Positions 1 through 7,373 of a DNA stretch of 8,953 bases are shown one piece after another. Numbering within the stretch: the stretch's first letter is position 1; each line of letters begins with the position of its first letter. The stretch comes from Pseudomonadota bacterium. GTDB taxonomy: Bacteria; Pseudomonadota; Alphaproteobacteria; Rhizobiales; Hyphomicrobiaceae. The position numbers and the translations under genes are program-made. The notes beneath the pieces are model-generated. The model was not told the DNA's origin. It made no database searches and saw only the letters and a list, made by a program, of their open reading frames with translations. The stretch lies in the NCBI GenBank assembly GCA_003242645.1, contig QGVC01000127.1, positions 1 to 8,953 on the forward strand. The letters run 5' to 3'.

Positions 1-384
1 TTCCTGCACTGTCAGTTGCTCGTAGGTGACGATATCAACGTTACCTGCTTCGGTCAAATTCGGCTTTTGTTTCGCGATTAGAAACAATCAATTGCAGCAA
101 TCACGGACACCTTCGCTCGCGCCATCAGGCGCTACACCTGCATCACAAGGACAAGGCACTGTCGGGGATGTTTCTGTGGATCGCCCTAAGTTTCTAACTT
201 CTCGCACAGCCCTTGGCTCAAGGGCAAAGCGGCGTGTTCATCGGATTGGTTGAACCGTGGTTGTGAAGCTCGAGCAGATCCATTTCTGCATCAAAGGTCC
301 TGGAAAATTAATCATATCCATTTCGATCGACGGACAACCATCGGAGTTTATAAGAGGACACATTCAGCCAAACTATAGACGCCA
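1..384. other. Intergenic stretch with no recognised gene
   Basis: No convincing coding region is visible in these 384 bases. By count, the first 120 bases are about 48% G+C, clearly lower than the roughly 60% of the genes that follow. A + strand open frame at 26-253 encodes 75 residues with no recognisable domain. On the minus strand a frame is open from base 87 to the window edge; with a TTG start at 57-55 it would begin MTEAGNVDIVTYEQLTVQE, which could be the N-terminus of a gene continuing to the left, but there is no clear ribosome binding site. The last 40 bases must hold the start signals of the permease gene at 385, where TATAG-like sequence (374-378) lies close to the start codon. 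Confidence 0.5.
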
Positions 385-1179
385 ATGGAAATCGCCCTTT
401 TCTTTCTTGCCACGGTTGTCGCTGCAGCAATCAACGCGCTGGCCGGTGGGGGTGGCCTTATTACGTTCTCCCTACTGCTCCTCGTCATGCATCCGGTCGC
501 CGCGGATGCCACAAGCGCTATAGCGTTAATCACGGGCTATCCGGGCGCCGTGTGGCGCACGCGGCACGAGCTCACTGAGGCGATTCGCACTAAGTGGCTT
601 TGGCTGCTCGTCATTCCAAGCGTGCTTGGCGGCTTGACAGGTGCGCTGCTCCTCTCGTGGGCCGGCGATCGCGATTTGCTTGAGCTCGTGCCATGGCTCA
701 TTCTAGGAGGCACCCTGCTCATCCTTTTGCGTCCCATTCTCACCAAGCATGGCAATAGCAGTGGCGTTCAGCCTGATCTGGAACGGCGGACGTGGCCCAT
801 TGCCCTGGTGGGAATGTTCGTCGTAGCGCTTTATGGAGGGTATTTCGGGGCGGGAATCGGCATTCTGGTCATCAGCGCGCTCGGGTACATGGGATTGGGC
901 GACATTCGGCGCGCGGTCGCTGTGAAGAACCTCTTGACCGCTTTCATGCGGACGACAGCCGTCCTCGTGCTCATCTTCGAAGGTGCTGTGAATTGGAGCA
1001 TTGGTTTGCCAATGGCTGTCGGTGGTCTGATTGGCGGCTATCTCGGCGGCGCCTTTGCCGGTCGCGCTGACAGGGCCACAGTGCGCAAGATTATCATCGG
1101 GGTTGGCTTGGCCGTGGCTGCCTACTACTTCTGGCGGATCTACGGACCGCCAGAGCTCCACTTTGGCGGAGGTGACTAG
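385..1179 (+). CDS. TSUP-family (TauE/SafE-type) membrane permease
   Basis: This 264-residue integral membrane protein belongs to the sulfite exporter TauE/SafE (TSUP) family, whose members move small anions such as sulfite, sulfoacetate or other organosulfur compounds across the inner membrane. Both family half-repeats show their glycine-rich signature: NALAGGGGLITF at residues 17-28, and YGGYFGAGIGIL at 150-161. Hydrophobic segments fill most of the chain, with a hydrophilic loop near residues 120-137, and the length is normal for the family. The start at 385 is the only in-frame ATG before the first signature, but no Shine-Dalgarno sequence is close to it; the nearest purine-rich run (AGAGGA) is about 26 bases upstream. 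Substrate cannot be assigned: no sulfur-metabolism gene is adjacent. It stands alone between two AT-richer non-coding stretches and converges with truA. Confidence 0.9.
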   Translation: MEIALFFLATVVAAAINALAGGGGLITFSLLLLVMHPVAADATSAIALITGYPGAVWRTRHELTEAIRTKWLWLLVIPSVLGGLTGALLLSWAGDRDLLELVPWLILGGTLLILLRPILTKHGNSSGVQPDLERRTWPIALVGMFVVALYGGYFGAGIGILVISALGYMGLGDIRRAVAVKNLLTAFMRTTAVLVLIFEGAVNWSIGLPMAVGGLIGGYLGGAFAGRADRATVRKIIIGVGLAVAAYYFWRIYGPPELHFGGGD

Positions 1180-1210
1180 GTTCTGATGGCGGATCGGTAG
1201 CGTTAATTTT

Positions 1211-1234
1211 ATCGGGAGGATTTAATCTCCCGAT
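1211..1234. other. Perfect 8-bp hairpin downstream of the TSUP gene
   Basis: ATCGGGAG (1211-1218) pairs exactly with CTCCCGAT (1227-1234) across an 8-base loop. It lies 31 bases after the TSUP stop codon in the gap between converging genes. Neither strand has a T-run directly after the stem, so it is not a classical intrinsic terminator; it may stabilise the 3' end of the mRNA or help terminate from both sides. Confidence 0.45.
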
Positions 1235-1242
1235 CGCCGTAA

Positions 1243-1272
1243 GCTGCTCATTATTCCAGAGCAGCCTTTATT
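1243..1272 (+). terminator. Candidate terminator of the TSUP gene
   Basis: GCTGCTC (1243-1249) pairs perfectly with GAGCAGC (1259-1265) over a 9-base loop, and CTTTATT follows on the + strand. The stem is short and the T-tract interrupted, so the call is moderate. It is the second of three closely spaced hairpins in this convergent gap; the third, GCCCGA/TCGGGC at 1277-1282 and 1296-1301, has a 13-base loop. Confidence 0.4.
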
Positions 1273-1401
1273 AAATGCCCGAGTTCCCACATCATTCGGG
1301 CGGAATAACCCTAATTGAATTTCAATTGCAGTCTGGTCTCAGCCACGGGAATTAACGACGACTGCCCGAAATTGCGCGCCGAATTTGGATGCCAAAATTT
1401 A

Positions 1402-2166
1402 CTAGGCAGAAGATATTTGTCCTTTCGTTCCATAATCCACCCTAACCAAATAAAGCCCATGCGCCGGCGCCACTGGGCCGCAGGCGGATCTGTCACGAGC
1501 AGCAAGTGCAGCGGCGAGGTCGGCGGCGGTCCAGCGGCCCGCCCCCACAAGCTTCAGGCTACCGACCATCGAGCGCACCTGATTGTGCATGAACGAGCGG
1601 GCAGAAGTCCGAATATGGATTTCATCGCCTTCTCGCGTCACATCGAGCCGATCCAACGTCTTGACCGGCGATTTCGCCTGGCAGCCCGCGGCCCGAAACG
1701 TCGAGAAGTCGTGCCGTCCCACCAGCAGTTGCGCAGCCTCGTGCATGGCCTCCGCATCAAGCGGAATAGGCTGCCACCAGACTCGATTGCGATCCAGCGC
1801 TGGCGGCGCGCGCCGGTTCAGAATGCGGTAAAGGTAATGCCGAGCGGTTGCAGAAAAGCGCGCATCGAAATCGTCAGTGACCAGCTCACAATCGAGAACG
1901 GAAATGGGATGGGGCCGGAGATGATAATTTAGCGCTTCCCTGATTTTGAACGGCTCCCATTCCTTTTCGAGATCGAAATGCGCCACTTGCCCCAGGGCGT
2001 GGACGCCTGCGTCCGTCCGGCCGGCGCCGCGCACGCTCACCATCTCTCCGGAAAATTGCTTGATGGCGCGGACAAGCTCGCCCTGGACGGAGGCACCGTG
2101 GGCCTGGATCTGCCAGCCTACGAATGGTGTGCCGTCGTATTCGAGAGTAATGCGATAGCGAGGCAT
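1402..2166 (-). CDS. truA: tRNA pseudouridine synthase A
   Basis: TruA converts uridines at positions 38-40 of the tRNA anticodon stem-loop to pseudouridine in the cytoplasm. The 254-residue product opens with the typical [19 protein letters not shown] and carries the catalytic motif GRTDAGVHA, with the nucleophile Asp at residue 52. Further conserved blocks are ARHYLYRI and [13 protein letters not shown] in the C-terminal half, and [10 protein letters not shown] near the end. A GTG nine bases upstream (2175) would add three residues; the ATG at 2166 is preferred because MPRYR is the usual family start and a GAG lies 8 bases before it. The gene is the last of the def-fmt-truA cluster, but 151 bases separate it from fmt, more than the near-contiguous spacing elsewhere in the window. 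Nothing looks broken. Confidence 0.96.
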   Translation of the reverse strand: MPRYRITLEYDGTPFVGWQIQAHGASVQGELVRAIKQFSGEMVSVRGAGRTDAGVHALGQVAHFDLEKEWEPFKIREALNYHLRPHPISVLDCELVTDDFDARFSATARHYLYRILNRRAPPALDRNRVWWQPIPLDAEAMHEAAQLLVGRHDFSTFRAAGCQAKSPVKTLDRLDVTREGDEIHIRTSARSFMHNQVRSMVGSLKLVGAGRWTAADLAAALAARDRSACGPVAPAHGLYLVRVDYGTKGQISSA

Positions 2167-2317
2167 ACCGGCCACTCGTAATGGCTCACGTGCTGCCCAG
2201 CAAGATGCACTCGCACGGTGCGCTCGGCTGCTTAGCTCCCCTGGACGCCCGGGCGGGATGGTTCACGAACTCAGGAAAAACGCTTCTGCCATCCATTTCT
2301 CGTAAGTGCGCAGTCAT

Positions 2318-3250
2318 TCAGCCAAGTCGCGTGCCGACAGGCAGATCGAAACCACGCAGGAACTCTTCGGCAGACATTGGCTTGCGGCCCGCGCGCTGGA
2401 GGACTGTCAGCCGAACAGCGCCCTCTCCGCAGGCCACCGTGAGGTGCTCGTCGAGCACAGTGCCAGGGGGACCGCTTCCCTCGGCCAGCTCCGAGCGCAA
2501 CACCTTGATCCGCTCGTGCTTGCCCTGAGGGCCAGCCTCGAACCATGCGCCTGGATAGGGAGAAAGTCCACGGATCAAGTTGTGGACCTCGCGGGCCGGC
2601 CGGCTGAAATCGATGCGCGCTTCGGCCTTGTCGATCTTCGCCGCGTAGGTCACACCCTCCTCCGGCTGAGGCGTCGCATCGAGGCTGCCGCGCTCGAGCG
2701 CCGCGAGCGCCCGAACCATGAGACTCGCCCCCACCCGCGCCAGCTCATCGTGCAGCTCGCCCGCCGTGGTGTTCGGGCCGATCGGCACCCGCTCAGCAAG
2801 ACAGATGGGGCCGGTGTCGAGGCCCTCGTCCATGCGCATGACCATGACCGCCGTCTCGGTGTCTCCGGCCATGATCGCCCGCTGGATGGGTGCGGCGCCG
2901 CGCCAGCGCGGCAACGCGGAGGCGTGGAGATTGAGACAGCCGTATCTCGGCGCCTCGAGGATCGGTCGTGGGAGGATCAGGCCGTAGGCAACCACAACCC
3001 CAACATCGGCCTGATGGGAGCGGAAGACCTCCTGCGCGGCGCTGTCCTTCAGAGTTCTTGGCGTGAATACGGGAATGCCGCTGCTTTCGGCCTGGAGATG
3101 CACCGGGGACTTGCGCTCGGCCATGCCGCGCCCCGCGGGACGCGGCGGTTGCGTGTAGACGGCGACGACATCGTGCCCGGCCGCCAGAATTTCGACCAAC
3201 GTTGGCACCGCGAACTCTGGCGTGCCCATGAACACGACGCGTAAAGCCAC
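2318..3250 (-). CDS. fmt: Methionyl-tRNA formyltransferase
   Basis: Fmt transfers a formyl group from 10-formyl-tetrahydrofolate to initiator Met-tRNA, allowing formyl-Met translation initiation. The 310-residue product has the N-terminal formyltransferase fold beginning [15 protein letters not shown]. The active-site triad typical of the family is visible as N107 and H109 in [17 protein letters not shown] and D145 in DEGLDTGPI. The C-terminal tRNA-binding domain runs from about residue 205 and includes the block [14 protein letters not shown]. Length is normal. The start is a GTG at 3250, supported by a strong Shine-Dalgarno sequence 4 bases upstream. It lies 49 bases downstream of def on the same strand and is probably co-transcribed with it. 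Confidence 0.97.
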   Translation of the reverse strand: MALRVVFMGTPEFAVPTLVEILAAGHDVVAVYTQPPRPAGRGMAERKSPVHLQAESSGIPVFTPRTLKDSAAQEVFRSHQADVGVVVAYGLILPRPILEAPRYGCLNLHASALPRWRGAAPIQRAIMAGDTETAVMVMRMDEGLDTGPICLAERVPIGPNTTAGELHDELARVGASLMVRALAALERGSLDATPQPEEGVTYAAKIDKAEARIDFSRPAREVHNLIRGLSPYPGAWFEAGPQGKHERIKVLRSELAEGSGPPGTVLDEHLTVACGEGAVRLTVLQRAGRKPMSAEEFLRGFDLPVGTRLG

Positions 3251-3254
3251 GGGA

Positions 3255-3262
3255 TCACCTTT
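3255..3262 (-). promoter_or_regulatory. Ribosome binding site fixing the fmt GTG start
   Basis: On the minus strand AAAGGTGA sits 4 bases before the GTG at 3250. It matches the anti-Shine-Dalgarno sequence closely and decides in favour of the GTG start. The def start upstream has no such site. Confidence 0.75.
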
Positions 3263-3299
3263 CAGAGCGTGATGCTAGAGGCAAACGCAGCGGAAGGGC

Positions 3300-3815
3300 T
3301 CAGGCAGCCGCGCTCTTCGCCTGCTTCTTGAACTTCCGCACGATGATGTCCCGTTTCAGCCGGGACAGGTAGTCGATGATGAGGCGTCCGTTGAGATGAT
3401 CGATCTCGTGCTGAATGGCTGTCGCGAGCAGCCCGTCAGCCTTCAGCTCCTGTTGCCGCCCTTCGAGGTCAAGGAAACGCACGTGCACGCTCGCGGGCCG
3501 CTCGATCTCGACACGCACTTCGGGGATCGACAAGCACCCTTCCTCGTAAACGCGCTTCTCCTCGCTGAAGGAGAGGATTTCAGGATTGATCATCGCCAGC
3601 GGCCGGCGCTCCTCGCCTTCCTCCGCCGCGTCAAGTACGATAACGCGCAACGGCACCCCGACCTGCACGGCCGCGAGCCCCACGCCGGGCGCCGCGTACA
3701 TGGTCTCGAACATGTCCTCCACGAGCTCGCGGACGTCATCGTCCACGCGCTCGACGGGCCGAGAAACCTGGCGCAGGATCGGGTCGGGAAGCGTAACAAT
3801 TGAGCGTTTTGTCAT
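3300..3815 (-). CDS. def: Peptide deformylase
   Basis: Def removes the N-formyl group from the initiator methionine of nascent proteins, using a bound ferrous or other metal ion. The 171-residue product has all three family motifs: GVGLAAVQ (residues 44-51), EGCLS (92-96, metal ligand C94) and QHEIDHLNG (135-143, metal ligands H136 and H140, catalytic E137). The tail is lysine-rich. The ATG at 3815 gives the usual start [14 protein letters not shown]. An in-frame TTG at 3851 would add 12 residues but is itself part of the probable -35 box, so it is rejected. No Shine-Dalgarno sequence precedes the ATG; the promoter position suggests a leaderless transcript. It is the first gene of def-fmt-truA and is divergent from the retropepsin fusion gene. 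Confidence 0.97.
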   Translation of the reverse strand: MTKRSIVTLPDPILRQVSRPVERVDDDVRELVEDMFETMYAAPGVGLAAVQVGVPLRVIVLDAAEEGEERRPLAMINPEILSFSEEKRVYEEGCLSIPEVRVEIERPASVHVRFLDLEGRQQELKADGLLATAIQHEIDHLNGRLIIDYLSRLKRDIIVRKFKKQAKSAAA

Positions 3816-3822
3816 AGGCGGT

Positions 3823-3851
3823 GAGATAAGCGACCGAGCAGGCCCGGTCAA
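3823..3851 (-). promoter_or_regulatory. Probable sigma-70-type promoter of def (leaderless)
   Basis: Reading the minus strand, TTGACC (3851-3846) is followed by exactly 17 bases and then TATCTC (3828-3823). Only seven bases separate the end of the -10 box from the def ATG, so transcription would start at or within a base of the A of the start codon. This agrees with the absence of a Shine-Dalgarno sequence before def. The -35 box matches the consensus well; the -10 box only partly. Confidence 0.55.
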
Positions 3852-3964
3852 TCACACGGGAAGGCCGCGAGGCAGCGCCGCACTATATGTAGCTTGTTCC
3901 CCGTACCATTGGATTCTCTTGGCGGGGCTTGGTCCCCGATGGCGGGGCGAATCGACGAGGATTG

Positions 3965-5185
3965 ATGAGAGCGAAGCCGTTCACACTGGGGTGGGTCGAA
4001 TGGGTGGCGCTGCCCGAGCTTGGCCTTCCGGCCATCAAAGCGAAGGTCGACACGGGAGCGCGCACGTCGGCTCTGCATGCCTTCGAGGTCGAACGGTTCG
4101 GCCCCCCGGAATCGCCGATGGTCCGCTTCGGGATTCATCCCATTCCGGGCCGCACGGACGTCGTCATCTACTGCTCTGCGCCGGAGATCGACCGACGGGA
4201 GGTCGTCAGCTCGAACGGTGAGCGCGAGCTGCGCCCCGTCATCGCCACCCGTATCACAGTCGGCGAGCGCACCTGGCCGATCGAAATCACGCTCGCCAAC
4301 CGCGAAGCCATGACGTACCGCATGCTGCTCGGCCGGCAGGCGATACGCGGCGACATTCGCGTCGACCCGGCGACGGCCTACCTGCAGCCCAAGCTCAGCT
4401 ATCGCCTTTATCGGCATGTCCCCCGGCTCAATCTGGTGCACCGGCCGCTCCGCATTGCGCTCCTCACCCGGCGGCCTCGCACCCAATCGAACCGCCGACT
4501 GATGGAAGCCGCTGAGGCGCGCGGCCATGTTCTCGAACCGCTCGACCTTGGGCGTTTGTCTCTGGTGGTCGATGCGCTGGAGCCGCAGCTGCTGGTCGGC
4601 AACGCGCCGGTTGCGCATTACGACGCCGTAATTCCACGGCCTAGTCCTGGCGACACCACCTTCGGTGCCGCTGCCGTGCGGCAGTTCGAGATCAGAGGCA
4701 GCTTCGCGCTCAACTCAGGCGATGCTCTCGACCGGCTGTTCAATCCACTGGCCACCCGCCAGCGGCTGGCAGCCAGATCGGTCCCGATACCGGTCGAGAC
4801 GTTCGTGACCGATGCACCACCGAAGCGTAAAGCCAGCCACTTTGCTTCGATCTACCGCTTCTTGGTGGTGGGAGGAGACATCGCTGCCGCGGTAGAGCGC
4901 CGTCTCGGCAGGGAGCTCGATGCGAGCGAACGCCCGCTGCCCGAAGAGCGCGCCATTGCTTTAGCAGCTGCTGAGGCTCTCGATTTGCGCCTCGCGAGCA
5001 TCGATGTGGGCGAAACCGCGAATGGACCAGTGGTCCTGGGGGTCTCGGCCAATCCAAGCATCGGAACGTTCGAGACGATCACGGGCACCCGTGTTGCAGA
5101 GGCTGTCATTGCCGCGATCGAAACCGGCGTGCGGTCCTGGCGCCGCGTGGCACCCTTCCAGCCACAGCGCGGGCTTGTTCGCTGA
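3965..5185 (+). CDS. RimB-like retropepsin domain fused to a degenerate RimK-type ATP-grasp domain
   Basis: This 406-residue protein has two parts. Residues 1-155 resemble the RimB / so-called ATP-dependent zinc protease family, a retropepsin-like fold, with the active-site motif KVDTGARTSALHA (D29) and LLGRQAI at 121-127. Residues 162-390 follow RimK, the ligase that adds glutamates to ribosomal protein S6: RIALLTRRP, YDAVIPRPS, TTFGAAAVRQFE and FLVVGGDIAAAVERR all match its layout. However, the stretch that should carry the ATP-binding lysine and glycine-rich loop is missing (about 50 residues, between PVETFVTDAPP and YRFLVVGG). The RSN/RGG stretch is gone, and the metal-binding E-x-N-x-SP motif reads GVSANP. 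The ATP-grasp part is therefore probably catalytically dead. The ATG at 3965 is chosen over one at 3929 because GAGG lies just upstream (3957-3960) and the conserved region begins at once. It is transcribed divergently from def and ends 28 bases before rnpB on the opposite strand. Confidence 0.85.
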   Translation: MRAKPFTLGWVEWVALPELGLPAIKAKVDTGARTSALHAFEVERFGPPESPMVRFGIHPIPGRTDVVIYCSAPEIDRREVVSSNGERELRPVIATRITVGERTWPIEITLANREAMTYRMLLGRQAIRGDIRVDPATAYLQPKLSYRLYRHVPRLNLVHRPLRIALLTRRPRTQSNRRLMEAAEARGHVLEPLDLGRLSLVVDALEPQLLVGNAPVAHYDAVIPRPSPGDTTFGAAAVRQFEIRGSFALNSGDALDRLFNPLATRQRLAARSVPIPVETFVTDAPPKRKASHFASIYRFLVVGGDIAAAVERRLGRELDASERPLPEERAIALAAAEALDLRLASIDVGETANGPVVLGVSANPSIGTFETITGTRVAEAVIAAIETGVRSWRRVAPFQPQRGLVR

Positions 5186-5213
5186 CCAGATCTGAGAGGC
5201 TAAGCCGAGGGAT

Positions 5214-5638
<425 letters not shown>

Positions 5639-5642
5639 AGTG

Positions 5643-5671
5643 AATAAGGGAGCGTTCAACGTCCGGGTCAA
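5643..5671 (-). promoter_or_regulatory. Probable rnpB promoter
   Basis: On the minus strand TTGACC (5671-5666) is followed by a 17-base spacer and CTTATT (5648-5643). A start about 7 bases further falls at the first bases of helix P1. The -35 box lies just after the stop codon of the DMT permease gene (5678-5676), so rnpB can be expressed independently of the upstream operon. The -35 box and spacer length are identical to those of the def promoter; the -10 match is weak. Confidence 0.55.
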
Positions 5672-5675
5672 CCCT

Positions 5676-6593
5676 TCACGCCACTCTTGGACCAGAGGGC
5701 CTGTTGACGAGATAGATGCCGAGCGCGACGAGGGCGAGCGCCACCAGAAGGCGCCACGTCATCGCCTCGCCTAAAACCAGCACGCCAGCGAATGCTCCGA
5801 AGATCGGCGTCAGGAACGTGAAGACGGACATAGCCGACGGCGAGTAGCGCGCCAACAGCCAGAACCAGGCCACATAGCTGATGAACGCGACCACGACGGC
5901 GGTATAGGCGAAGGCGAGCACCACGCGAGGGTCGGAGAACGTCGCCGCCCCCTCCCCCGCGATGAGCGAGGCGACGATCATCAATGGAGCCGAGACAGCG
6001 AGTTGGTAGAAGAGAACTTTTTCGGCGGAGATGAACCGTAGCGTGGTCGTGCGGATCAATATGGTCGTCGCCGCCCACGCGAAGCCCGCGATGATGCAGA
6101 AGATGTCGCCGACGATGTCGCCCTCCCCGGCCTCTCCGGTCAGCCCTTCTCCGAGTGCGATGGCGAGGCCGCAAAAGGCTCCCACCAGGCCCACTGCCTT
6201 GATTACCGTGAGCTTTTCTCCCGGGATCAGCAGATGCGCGCCGATGGCGACGAAGAACGGCATCGAATAGAGGAACAGCACCCCGCGCGAGGCCGTCGTC
6301 CACTCGAGCCCCTGGTAAAGCAACAGGAATTCCAGCCCGAACGCCACGCCCGCCGCAATGCCGGCCCAGAGGCTTCCGTCGCGATTAAAGAGGGGGATGC
6401 CACGCGCTCGGGCCCAGCCCAGCAGCAGAAGGCCGGATACGACCGATCTCAGCCCTGCCTGGAGCACGGGAGGAATGCCGGTGTTGGCGACCTTGATCGC
6501 CACCTGGTTCATGCCCCAGGACGCACAGCATGCCAGCACCAGAAATACGGCCAGCCCGTCGATCGGGGCCGAGCTGGGCACATTCTTCTGCAT
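5676..6593 (-). CDS. DMT-superfamily permease (EamA domains)
   Basis: This 305-residue inner-membrane protein has the two tandem EamA repeats of drug/metabolite transporters, at about residues 14-147 and 160-297, predicting ten membrane helices. Typical signs are ASWGMNQVAIKVA (24-36) in the first helix, GEKL (125-128) at the end of repeat one and LGEAMTWRLLVALALVALG (274-292) at the end of repeat two. Family members export amino acids, metabolites or drugs; the substrate cannot be told from sequence. The ATG at 6593 is supported by GAGGG about 6 bases upstream, which overlaps the TGA of the amidase gene. The gap to the amidase is only 9 bases, so the two are probably translated from one mRNA. 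Whether the permease is functionally tied to the amidase (for instance peptidoglycan fragments) is not shown. Confidence 0.93.
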   Translation of the reverse strand: MQKNVPSSAPIDGLAVFLVLACCASWGMNQVAIKVANTGIPPVLQAGLRSVVSGLLLLGWARARGIPLFNRDGSLWAGIAAGVAFGLEFLLLYQGLEWTTASRGVLFLYSMPFFVAIGAHLLIPGEKLTVIKAVGLVGAFCGLAIALGEGLTGEAGEGDIVGDIFCIIAGFAWAATTILIRTTTLRFISAEKVLFYQLAVSAPLMIVASLIAGEGAATFSDPRVVLAFAYTAVVVAFISYVAWFWLLARYSPSAMSVFTFLTPIFGAFAGVLVLGEAMTWRLLVALALVALGIYLVNRPSGPRVA

Positions 6594-6602
6594 GAGTTTC
6601 CC

Positions 6603-7373
6603 TCAGGCGGCCTGGTTCTCCGGCAATGCGGCAAGTAACCGTTCCAAGGTCGTGATCGTGGATTGGTCAATACGGCCGTCGACCCGCGCCGGGCGGAAGT
6701 GGCGCTGGAAGGCAGTCACCACGAACATGGTCTTCTCCTCGAAGTCGCCCGTCGGCTCGATGTCGTAGCCGTAGCGCGCCAGCATCTCCTGCACCTCGGC
6801 AACGAGCATTCCACCGTAGCCGAGGCCGATCCCACGATCCGAGCGGGCGACGGGCTCTGGCTCGACCCAATGGCCAACGCCTGCTTTGGCGAGCCGGGCC
6901 CAGTCGAACTTCTCCCCGGGATCCCGCTTCCGTACGGGCGCTACGTCCGAATGGGCGAGCACGCGCTCCGAGCGAATGCCGTGGCGGACGATGATGTCCC
7001 GGCACAGCGCCGCCACCGCTTCCATTTGTGCATCCGTGAAATCGGGATAGCCGCCGTCGTGGCCAGGGTTATGGATCTCGATGCCTATGGAAGCGGAATT
7101 GATATCGACCTCGCTTCCCCAGCGCGACAGGCCTGCATGCCACGCCCGCATCGACTCGCGCACCATCTGAACGATGCGGCCGGCTTCGTCGATGACATAG
7201 TGGGCCGACACCTTGCTTTCGGGTCGCGCGAGCCAATCGATCGCACCACGGCAGGTCGGCACGCCTGTGTAGTGGAGGAGGAGCATGGTCGGTTGGCGGT
7301 TCTCGCGGCGCGGCTCGAAGTTCGGTGACGGGCAAACCTCGCTGACCAGCGGACTATCGGGCTCGAACGTCAC
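6603..7373 (-). CDS. N-acetylmuramoyl-L-alanine amidase with peptidoglycan-binding domain (AmpD/AmiD type)
   Basis: This 256-residue zinc amidase cleaves between N-acetylmuramic acid and the stem peptide in peptidoglycan or its fragments. The amidase_2 domain (about residues 15-160) has the zinc ligands H34 (LLLHYT), H141 and D151 (HSDVAPVRKRDPG), with E99 (SIGIEI) and K149 in the expected active-site positions. Residues about 185-250 form a PG_binding_1-type domain (AEVQEMLARYGYDIEPTGDF through VDGRI). This layout matches AmiD-like enzymes rather than the shorter cytoplasmic AmpD, but no signal peptide or lipobox is present at this start, so a cytoplasmic recycling role is likely. Translation starts at a GTG overlapping the djlA-like stop (GTGA), with AAGGAG 8 bases upstream. 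Confidence 0.95.
   Translation of the reverse strand: MTFEPDSPLVSEVCPSPNFEPRRENRQPTMLLLHYTGVPTCRGAIDWLARPESKVSAHYVIDEAGRIVQMVRESMRAWHAGLSRWGSEVDINSASIGIEIHNPGHDGGYPDFTDAQMEAVAALCRDIIVRHGIRSERVLAHSDVAPVRKRDPGEKFDWARLAKAGVGHWVEPEPVARSDRGIGLGYGGMLVAEVQEMLARYGYDIEPTGDFEEKTMFVVTAFQRHFRPARVDGRIDQSTITTLERLLAALPENQAA

Noticed and set aside
26..253. 75-residue + strand open frame at the left edge
   Set aside because: No recognisable motif, no ribosome binding site, and mixed low-complexity composition.
1315..1932. 205-residue + strand open frame
   Set aside because: Mostly antisense to truA; no recognisable domain.
2306..3244. 312-residue + strand open frame
   Set aside because: It is antisense to fmt over nearly its whole length; fmt has all family motifs, while this frame has biased, repetitive Arg/His-rich composition and no domain.
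3816..3851. TTG start for def at 3851, adding 12 residues
   Set aside because: The TTG is the first three bases of the probable -35 box and the added residues are not part of the usual deformylase N-terminus.
3848..4618. 256-residue minus strand open frame
   Set aside because: It is antisense to the retropepsin fusion gene and shows only Arg/Asp-rich shadow composition.
6663..7328. 221-residue + strand open frame
   Set aside because: Antisense to the amidase gene, whose zinc ligands and binding domain are intact.
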